From assembly GCA_012184525.1 (NCBI GenBank), contig WOFQ01000040.1:268245-332244 (forward strand): a stretch of 64,000 bases of DNA. Direction: 5' to 3'. Origin of the DNA: Xenoacremonium recifei (lineage: Eukaryota > Ascomycota > Sordariomycetes > Hypocreales > Nectriaceae). Under the pieces are notes generated by a model. It was not told the origin of the DNA. It saw only the letters and a program-made list of their open reading frames with translations, and ran no database searches. The number at the start of each line of letters is the position of its first letter. The first letter of the stretch is position 1. Made by a program: the position numbers and the translations under genes. Positions 1 to 10,270 of the stretch are shown here, one piece after another.

Positions 1-108
1 TCAGTCCATTATGCATATAGTACATTCTACACAATACACGGCCGTAGGCTGCTTTCCACATGAGATGCCAAGCTCATACATCCCCTGCTTCAAAGCTAAG
101 AGCCACCC
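1..108. other. 3' flank of the first gene
   Basis: This stretch lies downstream of the minus-strand gene ending at 109 and probably holds its 3' UTR. No coding signal is seen. Confidence 0.4.
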
Positions 109-518
109 TCACAGCCCATCCCGCATGCTCGTCCCCGCCTTCGACGTTTCCTCGGCCGCTCGCTTCGTCCTCTCCTGCAGCTTCGCAGCCTCCTCCTTGG
201 GCATGCGATCCGCCTTGACGGCCTCCTCGCTATCACTCGCCAGCTCAGGCTTCCAGTGGCCCTTGCCGCTCTTCTGCTTGGACAGGGAGTCTTGCTTATG
301 GCGGTCGTAGTCCACGTCCGTCTCTGTGGCGTTTGCAGGTCAGCAGGGATGGGTCCCGGTTGGTAGGAGGCGGGGAGGTGCTTACGGCTGGAGGACTCTT
401 TCAGGCCCAGCTTGGAGCTCGTCGACAGGCAGAAGCCCCGGCCAACGACGCTGCGGCTGATTCCCGCGGTGCGCAGCGCTGGGTGCACGGCGGCGATGAC
501 GTTCCGAGTAGACATCAT
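109..518 (-). CDS. Small mitochondrial-type conserved fungal protein
   Basis: Two exons on the minus strand: 518-386 and 323-109, with a 62-nt intron (donor GTAAG at 385). The join makes a CAG codon and yields about 115 residues. The N-terminus is rich in Arg, Ser and Ala and poor in acidic residues, with a GRGFCLSTSSKLG stretch that resembles a mitochondrial presequence and cleavage region. The mature part is highly charged and contains KQKSGKGHWKPELASDSEE, which I recall as conserved in many ascomycete proteins of this size. Some database entries call such proteins Pet8-like carriers, but this one is far too short and lacks carrier motifs. Location in mitochondria is inferred from the N-terminus. 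Function is unknown. An unspliced reading frame through the intron loses the conserved C-terminus. Confidence 0.75.
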
Positions 519-2293
519 TTTGTCGATCGTCTCAGGTGTTCTGATAAGAAGCTGGTGCGGACTTGATGGACGGGCAAGTCTCTGGAATTTGATGATGAGA
601 AAGGAGAAATTGAAGAAGCAGGTTAGTGACTGTAAGTCAATCAATTACCTCCTTCCCGGACGTCAACGAGGTTAAATCGAGCTCGAACTGAGCTCAATCG
701 TAGCTCAGTGACAAACTCTTGACGTCATTATAACTCCCCGCGCATCGCGATCGCCCGCCCCATTCCACTACGTATTGAAATCGTAGCAGAAAGCTGGCTT
801 GCCGAGGGCCAAGTGGCCTTTGACCGAGAGCGAATTACCAAGCAATTAGCTCGAGACGGTCGTGGAGCTTGTTGAGGCTGTTGTGAGCTCAATTAGCGCT
901 GTTGCTCTGAGAATCGCGATGGTTGAGATGGTTTCATTTACCTCTACGTCCCACTCAACAAACATCGGAAACCCCCTGAGAAATCAGCAAGGTTCCAAAC
1001 ACTTACTCCGTACTTCAGGTGATAATAATAGCTTTCAAATAAAATCGATAATGGCATTACCGAGTCAACACGCAAAACTTACCCAGAGCCTCATCCACCA
1101 TGTTTCAATCGATGACACGTTAGCATTCCTGCGCAGACACCAATCGTGAAAGCTCGACCTGTCACTCATAGAAACTGGCACTTGAAGTGATTGAACGTTC
1201 GTATATTCTCGTCTTGCAAGCTCGAGCATGAGCTGCGACCGTCGCACCCGCATCCGTTACAGCGCCGTACCCAGTTATCAGAATAGCCACATCTGCTTTC
1301 CGTTGCAAAAACCCAGGCTCGAGGGCCCTTTGATCCCAAACAAACCGACCGGCAACTCAGATCATATCATAGCTCGCCAACAATCGCTCCGATGTCCTGG
1401 CCCCGAGGGCGAGATGCGGTCTTCTCCGCAGAAAACGAGACAAACAACCCAGCAACGCTTGCTAACAACGTACAGCCCATCAACTCCTGTCTCGTTCCAG
1501 AAGAAGCACAGTATCTCCAACAGATGACCCTCCGCAGTCCAAGGCCCAAAGCAAAAGCAGCAAACATAAAAAACAAAAAGAAGTCAACGAAGAATAGAAA
1601 AAAGAGGACAAATATATAGGTTGCCCCAAAGTGGTACAAAGAATGAAGAAATGGACATAACCCCTTTCCTGATCATTTGCAACAATCGTGGGGGGATCGC
1701 TCACACCCAGAAATTCGACCAACTCCCCGTGATATCCCAGTAGACCTGTTTCCTTGCAACGAGATGTGCAAACATGACACCGTTCGTCTTAGACCGACCA
1801 CCGCCCAAACATTTCCCAGATGAGCCCAGACAATAAAAAACACCCGTATTCCCCGCTCGTGAAAAGCACTCCTTTCTATATGTTCTTTTTCTCTTGATGA
1901 CTTCATGAACCCATGACCGTGATGAGAAGAAGACATTTTGGTATGAGGGGGCGACCTCCAATGTCAAGCCCCGTAAACATGATGCCGAATTCGAAAAAAC
2001 CCGTCCGCGTGCCGTCGGAACACCTATGCAATGTCGTCTTGAAAAGCAAAAAACAAACACCGTGTAAAACGCCGCTTCGTGTCGGACAACCTCAATCTTG
2101 CGAGGTGGACACTTGATCCCGAGGTATATGTAACCCAAAAATTAGACAAAACTGGTATCGATCTTTCTCAATCCGCGCCGGTTATATCCTCATTGAAACT
2201 TGTCGGAAGAAACAAGGGGGGGTATGTCGATTAAGGATGATTTGTACAGGTGAGAGAGGAAGGTAGTGGTTGTTTGATGTTGACCGTCGAAGA
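519..2293. other. Intergenic, no gene seen
   Basis: This holds the promoter of the small mitochondrial-type gene (right after 518) and the probable 3' UTR of the gene ending at 2294. Short open frames occur on both strands, but none has a recognisable domain. One is merely hydrophobic because it is the complement of an A-rich tract near 1560-1610. A TACTCCGTACT element lies at 1004. Confidence 0.5.
1004..1014. repeat. TACTCCGTACT element
   Basis: One copy of the recurrent intergenic TACTCCGTA/TACGGAGTA motif. Exact copies also occur at 5191, 38694, 39200, 41717 (double) and 48668. Confidence 0.6.
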
Positions 2294-3152
2294 TCAACAA
2301 TCGGGGTCGACCGCATCGAGCAGCCGAAGCCCGCCAAAAGCCTCGAGGAACCCAGCCCGCAGGAGAAGACGATGCCAATTCGTAGTTTTGGTTCGTTCGG
2401 TGTGCCCGCCAAGATGAACAGTTGTCAGAAACGAAATGGACAGTAATTTTACAGTTCAAGACGTCGGCGCCGATGGCCGCGCGCCCGAGCTGCCTCGGCA
2501 TCCATCAAGGATGCGCGAGGGAAAGCTCGGAGGAGCTTACCATCGGCGACCAAGCTGTTGCATCCGGCCGGGCGACACCGACTGCGGTGGGCTGGACATG
2601 GAAATGCCAGTTACCGGGTTGATGATGGGAATGGCATTGCGGCCGCGGGTGGCGGAGGGCTGGTGGAGCTTGAGGCTCGACTGCTGCGTGTGGAAGCTGG
2701 GAGGAATGAATGGCGGAGATGAAGAGTTGAGCGAGAAGACGGGAGCAACAGTCTGGGGCTGTTGCGTGGGAGATGAGTCGGGAGAGTTGCTGGCTAATGA
2801 AGAGCGTTCTGAGCCGGACAAAGAAACCATCTGGTTCCGGGTCAGTCCTGTCGAGTCATATGGATATGCGGCACCACCGATTACTTACATCGTTCTCTGA
2901 CAACAGATTGGGAACAAATTCCAAATCATCTTCCAGTTCGAACGATCGGCTGACCTCAAACTTAGTGCGGAAAGCCGTCACGGTCGTCGGCTCAGTGAGG
3001 TCCTTCATGCTGCGGACGCCCCGGAACTGGCGCTGTGCGTTTTGCGACACCGACAGGCGGGGAGCTCTGCGACTCCGGCCGCCATGATGGTTGTGCGACA
3101 CAGGAGCGGCATGCGCAGGATGTCCGTTGTAGTGATAGTATGCGGCAGACAT
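2294..3152 (-). CDS. Conserved fungal protein of unknown function, with odd 3' splice site
   Basis: Three exons on the minus strand: 3152-2889, 2830-2541 and 2408-2294, giving 222 residues. Intron 1 (2888-2831) is canonical, GTAAGT to CCAG. The donor of intron 2 is GTAAGC at 2540. The C-terminal exon encodes TERTKTTNWHRLLLRAGF and ends in DAVDPDC, which looks like a conserved compact tail. This frame is reachable only if exon 3 starts at 2408, where the preceding dinucleotide is GG, not AG. A good branch point, CTGAC, lies just upstream. The rest of the protein is Ser/Pro-rich and probably disordered, with Arg-rich patches near residues 25-35. Function is unknown. The first two exons are solid; the third depends on the unusual acceptor or on a base difference there. 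Confidence 0.6.
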
Positions 3153-6100
3153 TATTTCGTACGATCTATGAGGATCAATGGCTCAGGGTGGAGATGCCGT
3201 GGTTGAGCGTCTGGTTCGTTTGCGATCCGAAGGGTTGAGGTCCGAGTCGCAGCAAGGTGGTGCGGGATTAAGGGCGATTAAGTGTAGGATAACAAGGTTG
3301 CCAAAATCGCTACGTGGTCGGTTGAGGCCGTTTGTATTCGCAAAGTTCCGCAGGGGAAGTAATGTAGCAATGTGATGTAGGTTTTGGCGTTGAGTGGTAA
3401 AAGGTCCGAGAGGGGGGAGAAGTGGGAAGTGGCAGTGTCGAATGTCAGTGGGAGAGGGCAGAGGGTGGGATTGTGGAAGGCTCAAGGTGACGGAGGAAGG
3501 ATGATAAGAGTGGTGGAAGGGTGGGAAGGAACGTCGGGGTTGGCGGGCTGCGGGTTTTTGTTGGCTGGGGCTCCTTGTGCTGCTGGTGCGCCATAGTGGA
3601 GCCTGCGGAGCTCTGCCGAACGAGAGATGGCAGCCCGCCCCGCAGCAGGCGAATCAGACGCTGCAAACGGGCGCCCCATCGGCTTTGCCACCGCCAGGTG
3701 ATTGGGCTGGCGTGAATGCGCTCTAGCCAGTTGCGGCCTAGCCCGCTCCATTGTGTAATCTTGGTGGCATGCTGCTGGTTGCGGCACAGTGAGGACAGTG
3801 AGACGAGGCCGGGGGCAGACGGTGTCGCAGAGCGCTAGGGCAAGCCAGACACACCGCAGCCTGATAGCGGTGGCTGTTTGCGGTACCTGCTGCGAACTGG
3901 TCCAGCCCCGCGTCTTTTGGGTACCGGTAACGGCGCTCGCTACCCAACGGCCGTGCGTTGTCCACCACATCGCTCCCAACAGCCCAGTGGCAGTTCTCGC
4001 GCTCCGGGTGCTCCAGGCGGGTCCCTCCCTGGCCGGGTCCAGTCATTCCAGCGTCGAGAGCGTTCAAGTCGTCACTTGACCGGACTGAGCCTGCCTGCTG
4101 CCCGCTAATCAACCCTGGCTGGCGCATCTCAGGCGCCCCATCCCAGCCAGCCGCAAACTGAAGTCGCCCGCAGGCAAGGCAAGAAAGAGCACGCCAACCG
4201 GAAGCCTCCTCGTCAGCGATCAAAGTGCAGTTCTGGAGGTCTCCGGCGAAGTCCAGTAGCAGCGAGGCGCACCCCAACGTTCGACAAGGCTCCTGTGCCC
4301 ATCGTCAGGTGAGCCCAGCGATCAGTCAATCCTGCGTGACGTCTGCCTCAGGCAGGACTCTCGGGTCCCGTCCCAACACACACTGTGGCGAGTACTGTGC
4401 TCCGTACGTCCAGGGCATGTACGCGTCTGTTACAGCGCAGGCCAGCCCCTATTGTCGCCTGTAGGCGCTGCTATTTGCTGTGGCCTGCAATCTATTTGTT
4501 GACATTCTGGAGATTGTTGTTATCCACCGCCGCGTGAGTAAGAAACGGCATGCGTTTCTCGCTGCAACTGCGCCCCGCATAACACAGCGGCAAAGGAAGG
4601 GGGTTCATCTCGTTCAATTCAATTGCGCAGCTAAAAGGGGCAATGGAAGGCATTCGTTATTGCGTAGGGAGCCAGCAGCTGAGCGACATGGCGAGGCGGT
4701 GTCTCAAGAGGGTTGCAGACAGTGTCCGAGTTTCTAATTCCAGCGCAGAACTGATAGACAAAAGACGACATCGACAGAGTCACTTCGCCCCAACCTTGAT
4801 GATCACCTCAAGCCCGCCCGCAACAAGCGCCATTGTGGGATGGCGAACGAGTGCTGCAGGGCGTTCAGGGAGGGCGGCGAAGCGCTGCGACTGGCGTCTC
4901 CGGCCGACAGGACCCAGTCAGCCAGCCAAAGCCCAGGCCCAGGCCCTAACCTGGTTTCTCAAGTTGCGATATGCACTGTGCACACTGTGAGGACTGTGCA
5001 TCCACAGGGGCCTGTTGTGTTTTGTGCCAGGCCTGGCTCGCTGACCCTGCCCTGTCCTGTCCGCTACTGCGCTGCTGCCACCTGCTGGGTCTCCAGCGAA
5101 ACGTGGCGGCTGGAATGCGCCTCAGGACTCTCTCGACATGGGGAGACTTGTGCAGATCTTCTCCTTGTGCAGCATAACCCTGGCCGAATGTACGGAGTAT
5201 CGCAAGCCATCGACGAGACATACCCTGAAGGCCCAGCCCAGCAGAAAGCCCAAGACAAGCCCTGCCTTCGAGGCTCGATCTAGTCGATAGACTACGGAAT
5301 AGCTTCAGCGGGGAAAGGCCCTTGCGCGGCGCTCCCAGCCCATCACGGCGTGCGCTTTGTTCGGGCTCTGTCTTTGATGGCTGGCTGTCGGCTTGCCACG
5401 AGTCTGTTCGGTCCAGATGCCAACCTCTTGCGATGTTTCCCGAAGCCCCGACGATCAAGATACCCTACCCAGAGAATCTCTTGACAGACTTGGCCATAGA
5501 TCTGCAGTGTCGCGGGCTGTGTTTCCGTCCAGACTGCCACACTGCGCTCTTCCAATGCCTCCTCGACGGCGGACCAAATTAAAACCAGTATCATGATGCA
5601 TGGCTAGCAGGGACCAGAGCAGAAACGGATGAGGCCCCAACACCACCTACGCCTGACCCGTTCGTCTTCATTGGCAGGGGACTTCGCAGCCGAGGGTTGC
5701 AGTGCATTGGTGCGGACAGGCTTCTCTTCCCGCCTCCACGCAACCGTAACACTCCTTGGCTTGGCCTGTTCTGGGCTGACTGCGGCACGCAGGAACTGAG
5801 CGTCTGTGAGGCGGGATTCTGGGGGCCTCTAGGGGCCTCTGGGGGGCCTCGTCCAGGATCATCGTGGACGGAGGCGACGAAAGCGACGATGGCGGCGGCG
5901 GCAAAAAGCAACCAACCCTGGCCCTCTGCCTCATCCTGCGAGCAGCCTCCTCATCTCGACCCTCTCAGGCAAATCCGCCGTCTGTTCGGGGACTCGATCT
6001 CGGCTAGATCAAGCATCCAGCAATCCAATCAACCCGTCTAGCGAAATTCAATTCTGCCCGCCATAGCTCACGAGCGCTCTTCCAATGTTCGTCATTCGGC

Positions 6101-8473
6101 AGCCCCCTTCGAAGTGCGGGGGCTGGTCGAGGCCGCCGCCAATTTTAGTCCAAGGTCTCGTCTATCTTGAGACTTGGGGGAGTCCGTCCTGCCCTGCCCT
6201 CCGGACTAAGGGGGTTGGGACATGGCCGATGTCGATCACGACGGGCGTTCCTGAAGGGTCCGGGACTGAAGTCAATCTCCTGGCGATGCAACCCGAGAGA
6301 GGAGAGGGCGAAACGGGAATCTTGGAAGCCAAGCCAAGGCGACACACACTCACTCACACCTGTGTCAACATGGTGAGGCAGCAGAACCCTGCAAAAGTGT
6401 CCCAGTTCGGCGCCTTGCAGGCACGAGGACATGACACAACTTCGGGTGGAGAAACAGACAGTCTGCGATTGCTCAGCGAGCGAATCCCATGCGGACGATG
6501 GGGTGAGATGCCCAGGGCCAATGTGCACTGATCAGTCCAGGAACCAGCCCGCGACGCATGGCAGCGACGCCCACCATCGGGATTCGATTCGGTATCGCTA
6601 ACCCGTTATCATTATCGCGTGGTGACCCGGCCGTCAGCAGATCTCGGGTTCCTGGACGAGTTTTCGTTTTCGGCATCGCCAGCCCTTCCATCGTCAGCAA
6701 GCAACAGGCCACGAGCCGACCCAGACGCAAGTCATCCGGCCGCGGGGGGCTTCTCCCTCAGCCCGTCGCCTCCCTTGAGTCTCGACATCTGGCCACGCTC
6801 ACGATCCCCACGCTGCCGCCGCACAGCACAGATTGGAGGGACAGGATGGCTTCACTGCCACACCGCCATTTTCCTGGCCTCCCTCCGTCTGGGGTGCCGA
6901 GTGTGTCAGTGTGTCTCGTCGGCTGGGGCGGGTGGCCGGTGGGTGTCTCACCGGGCGGAGAGCTCAACAACAACGGCTCAAGCTGGTGGCCCGGCTGGCG
7001 CTGACGTCGACTGGCTCTCGTTAATCCATCCTTCGACTGCGACGGCGTCGGACTACGTGTGGCTTCGTTGCACAAGCCACTCTCCGGCCGCCACGGCGCC
7101 GAATCATCTCGCCTGCTTCCGATCCACGATGTCTGTTCCCGCGGCGGGCATCAGTGTAGCGCAGACTCGGCTAGCTGAAGAGCCTCCTGTCAGCTGAACG
7201 GCGAGCTTCCTCCAGCAGGCAGCCTTGAGTCTTTGGCAGCCAAGAAACTCCCATCTTCGATCCTGGTTCCTTCGGGTCGATCCGAGGAAACCTGTCGGAT
7301 CATGGGCGGCGAGTCCGGGACGTGACCTGTCCGAAGGCCTCCGGATTCCGGTGGGGCATCGCCTGGTCTATCGCAACACCCGCCCGAAGTGCTCTCACTT
7401 ACATGAGACGCTTCTGAAGATGCGATCTTAAGATCTCTGAATCACCTGGTTGACTCTGGTATTGTAGACACTGTGTGATGATGTTTCCCGATGACTCTGT
7501 ACCGCCATCAAGGTCTCGTTTTCTACGAACCGTAGTCCTCTTTAAATTGAGTGCAACGGTCTTCTCGAAACATTCCGAGGGACGCCTCATATCGAAACAG
7601 GGAGATTACCGCCACATTTTCGCTTATGACAACTAGACCTATCCAAAAGTGTCATAACCTTTCACATAGAACTTACATACATTGCCTGTCTCATAGAATT
7701 TTTTCCGGAGCGAGAGAAAATAGGAGTCTCACTCAGGTCCAGGGTAGCTCTCCCGCGTCACCTACCCCTGAACTCATAGACCTTCAACCTAATAGCCTCC
7801 TCTCAAGTGAAGATTCGGTATTTTCAAGTCCAGCTCGATCGAGTCACTTATAGAGGAAATATTCCTTAGGGTAGATTTACGACTCAATAAGCTCTGCTCT
7901 TGTTGATGCAACAGGCCTTTTGACCGTTGAGGTGAAGCGTCCCGACCTGGCAGCAATCATAATACCACATTTACATTAGAACGGGAATGTACGCCATGCC
8001 AACAGTTCAAAAGCGCACAGGAAAATTTTTTTTTTTAGCGAAGAGTCTGTATCGAGTTTTCTTCTTTCATGTCAAACCTCGTCTTCGAAATCTGAATCTC
8101 AACGCAAGAACCCAGAAGAAGCCTGTTTGTAGTAGATCTGAGCCTTTGCAAGCATATATTTTGCTACTTTCCGATATGACCCCAACGTGTGCACCGGTAT
8201 ATCCATGTCCCAAGCCTTCATGCTTGCAGTCGTCACCTCATAAAATGATCATCCCAAAGCCTAAGCCATGCTCCTATACAAACTCCAAACTCCCAACCGG
8301 TATGTACCCCATGCGTTCTCCCATGACTATGCCTCGTGCCTCATGCCTCATGCCTCATGCAACCTATGTTTATGCACCCATCTATGTGCTGCCTGCTTGC
8401 GTAACTTTATGTGAAATGTCTGAAGAGTCGCTGAATATTGCAAGGAGTCGAACGCCAATGGCCCCAAGCTTGG
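3153..8473. other. 5.3-kb region without a supportable gene
   Basis: This lies between the 5' end of the minus-strand gene at 3152 and the 3' end of the cyclin C gene at 8474. It is GC-rich up to about 7200 and AT-richer afterwards. Open frames up to about 190 codons exist, for example 6619-7197 plus and 3738-4277 minus. They overlap one another in several frames, have no domain and no splice structure, and look like chance frames in GC-rich DNA. The region may be a long promoter and leader for the gene at 3152, or a non-coding transcript. A TACGGAGTA element lies at 5191, a run of GGGGCCTCT-type repeats near 5820-5850, and a CTCATGC triplication near 8340-8360. Confidence 0.4.
5191..5199. 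repeat. TACGGAGTA element
   Basis: Exact copy of the recurrent intergenic motif, inside the long gene-free stretch. Confidence 0.55.
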
Positions 8474-9511
8474 TCACTTATCCAAGTTGCGAGCCTTGAC
8501 GAACCGATTGATCTGCTCCCGTGTGAGCTTCTCGTTGTACTGATCGTAGCATTCGTAGAACGATATTATCTCCTGTGTTGCATCCACCATGGCCGCAATG
8601 TCGACATTGCTTTCCGCAAGCCAGATCGCAAAGCGATGGACCCTAGACATGCGAGGATCTGGCTGCTTCTCCTTGGTCTCTGCACCGCCGCCAGTCCCGT
8701 TATCTGCGCCCGTTCCCTGACTATTGCGTCCTTGGACCTGGCTCAACGCAGCTTGAGCGGCAGCAAGTCCCGCGGCAGCGGCCGTGCCGGAAGAGTTCTG
8801 CCCCGAGGCTGAATTGAAAGGGCGAAGGACTAAGGACAGTAGGATGGCAACAAGAGCGATGGTATGAGGAGCGTATATCAACGGAAGATCGGTCATGTAG
8901 TGGTCGTTGATGATCGACTTGGCCATCTGAACCTCCTCGTCCGCCAACTGGAACTCAGCCCGGAGCGCCGAAATCGTCCGGTAAGGCTGGTGCACGATGA
9001 GCTGCGAGCTCATTTCGCTTATAAGATAGAACTCGCACTCGCCGAGCTTGGAAGTGTCAAGGCTGATGAACTCTGCCCACAACTGCCTTGCCTCTGTGAC
9101 AATGAGACGGATATGCTGAGGCGTCTCCTCCATCTTACAGGCCAGGTAGAGGGATGTTGCGATGACGAGGTAGGGATTCGTTCGGCGAATCTCGACTTTC
9201 GAATAAAATCGTTTCATATAGACTTGGGCGGTGGACATAGCCTGCTGTCGAATGTTGAGGCGCTTGGCGAGTCTGTTCAACTCTGCGAGGCCAGGAAAAG
9301 TCAGCCGGGGCTCGGGTTGATCAACACCGCAGAGGGGCTGAAGTTTCTTACGCTGGTTGAAGTAGATGTTCAGATGCCTCTGTTGCGGCAGCGGGAACAT
9401 GCGAACGAGCTCTGCATTGTCATCCTGGAGCTTCTGGCGCATGGACACGAGCTGGTCCTTGGTGTACTGCCAGAACTTCCGCTGCGTCGACTCCCAGTAG
9501 TTGGCCGACAT
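8474..9511 (-). CDS. ssn8: Cyclin C, Mediator kinase-module cyclin (Ssn8/Srb11)
   Basis: Exons 9511-9352 and 9282-8474 give 322 residues. The protein starts MSANYWESTQRKFWQ, the usual beginning of fungal Ssn8, and contains LNRLAKRLNIRQQAM and KMEETPQHIR of the first cyclin box. The 69-nt intron (GTAAGAAAC to CGCAG) has no in-frame stop. Left in, it would put 23 foreign residues between FNQ and LNRLAKRL, so splicing is required. A Gln/Ala/Gly-rich insert near residues 220-255 interrupts the second cyclin fold, as is common in filamentous fungi. By family, it pairs with Ssn3/Cdk8 in the nucleus to phosphorylate the RNA polymerase II C-terminal domain and transcription factors. It is divergent from the carrier gene at 10271. 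Confidence 0.93.
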   Translation of the reverse strand: MSANYWESTQRKFWQYTKDQLVSMRQKLQDDNAELVRMFPLPQQRHLNIYFNQRKKLQPLCGVDQPEPRLTFPGLAELNRLAKRLNIRQQAMSTAQVYMKRFYSKVEIRRTNPYLVIATSLYLACKMEETPQHIRLIVTEARQLWAEFISLDTSKLGECEFYLISEMSSQLIVHQPYRTISALRAEFQLADEEVQMAKSIINDHYMTDLPLIYAPHTIALVAILLSLVLRPFNSASGQNSSGTAAAAGLAAAQAALSQVQGRNSQGTGADNGTGGGAETKEKQPDPRMSRVHRFAIWLAESNVDIAAMVDATQEIISFYECYDQYNEKLTREQINRFVKARNLDK

Positions 9512-10270
9512 TGGGTGGTTTCCCCGGGCATCGGCGGCCCCTAAAAATGGTTGCAGCAGAGTTCGATGATTTTGCGATACTCTCCGGTGGCGTGTGTAGA
9601 GGCTGTTGCGGGAATCGAGGCCGATTCGGAGAGGGGAAATCGGATGGGGGACGTTGTCGCTGGACGAGGCTGAAGTTCTGCGGCGCTGTGGCTGAAGCGA
9701 GGGCGCAAGGCTGTGTGTGGGTGCGGGGCGATAAGATCCCGGGCCACCTTCCCGCCACAATCACAAACCACGATTCGACATCCTTCGTTGACCCTCGTCC
9801 TTCTCACTACCTACGCGCCCGCACCACGGATCCGCGATCCATCAATTGAACAGCGCTCCGATCACGGTCTGCTCCGTCCCATCTCTGCGCGCTGGGCATT
9901 TCCCTCAATGCGCCTCTGAGCCGAGACAAGGCGAGCACCAGATATCTAGCTTGCGGGTCCTTCCGGCAACGCTAGACATAATCGACTCGCTCTGATTTGT
10001 TCCCGAACAGCTTTCCCTGTTTCCCTCGGTCCTCTGTCCCACTGCGATTTTATCTTTACGACGTCAGCTTTTCGACCTGGTCTCGTTCTCCTCCGCGCCA
10101 GCAGCTCAGCTCTCCCAATTGGCCTCGCCCTCCCTTCACCGCGACCCCCGACGATGCGCGCGCAATAGGCGGAAGACGACGACAATTCCCATCCCGACGC
10201 GCAGCTCTGAGACGCTCTCGCTTCTGCGGCCTCGACGCCGGCGGGAAATGCCGCCGTCGCTGCCGCAGCA
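9512..10270. promoter_or_regulatory. Shared promoter region, cyclin C / mitochondrial carrier
   Basis: This 759-bp divergent intergenic region must hold both promoters and leaders. Pyrimidine-rich tracts precede both start codons. A CCAATTGG palindrome, which contains CCAAT in both orientations, is at 10115-10122. No clear TATA box is seen. A long plus-strand open frame crossing 9997-10428 overlaps the start of the carrier in another frame and is not believed. Confidence 0.5.

Noticed and set aside
96..644. 182-codon minus-strand frame through the first gene
   Set aside because: It reads through the intron and leaves the conserved frame; the spliced two-exon model keeps the known motif.
1367..1639. 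Hydrophobic minus-strand frame that might suggest a membrane peptide
   Set aside because: It comes from the complement of an A-rich low-complexity tract.
2190..2501. Alternative last exon of the gene at 2294-3152 using acceptor near 2495
   Set aside because: It needs a 46-nt intron and leads to a non-conserved tail, while the other frame encodes a compact tail ending DAVDPDC.
3738..4277. 179-codon minus-strand frame
   Set aside because: GC-rich region with long frames in several registers, no domain and no splice context.
8864..9544. 226-codon plus-strand open frame
   Set aside because: It is antisense to the cyclin C exons and has no domain; the cyclin frame explains the codon pattern.
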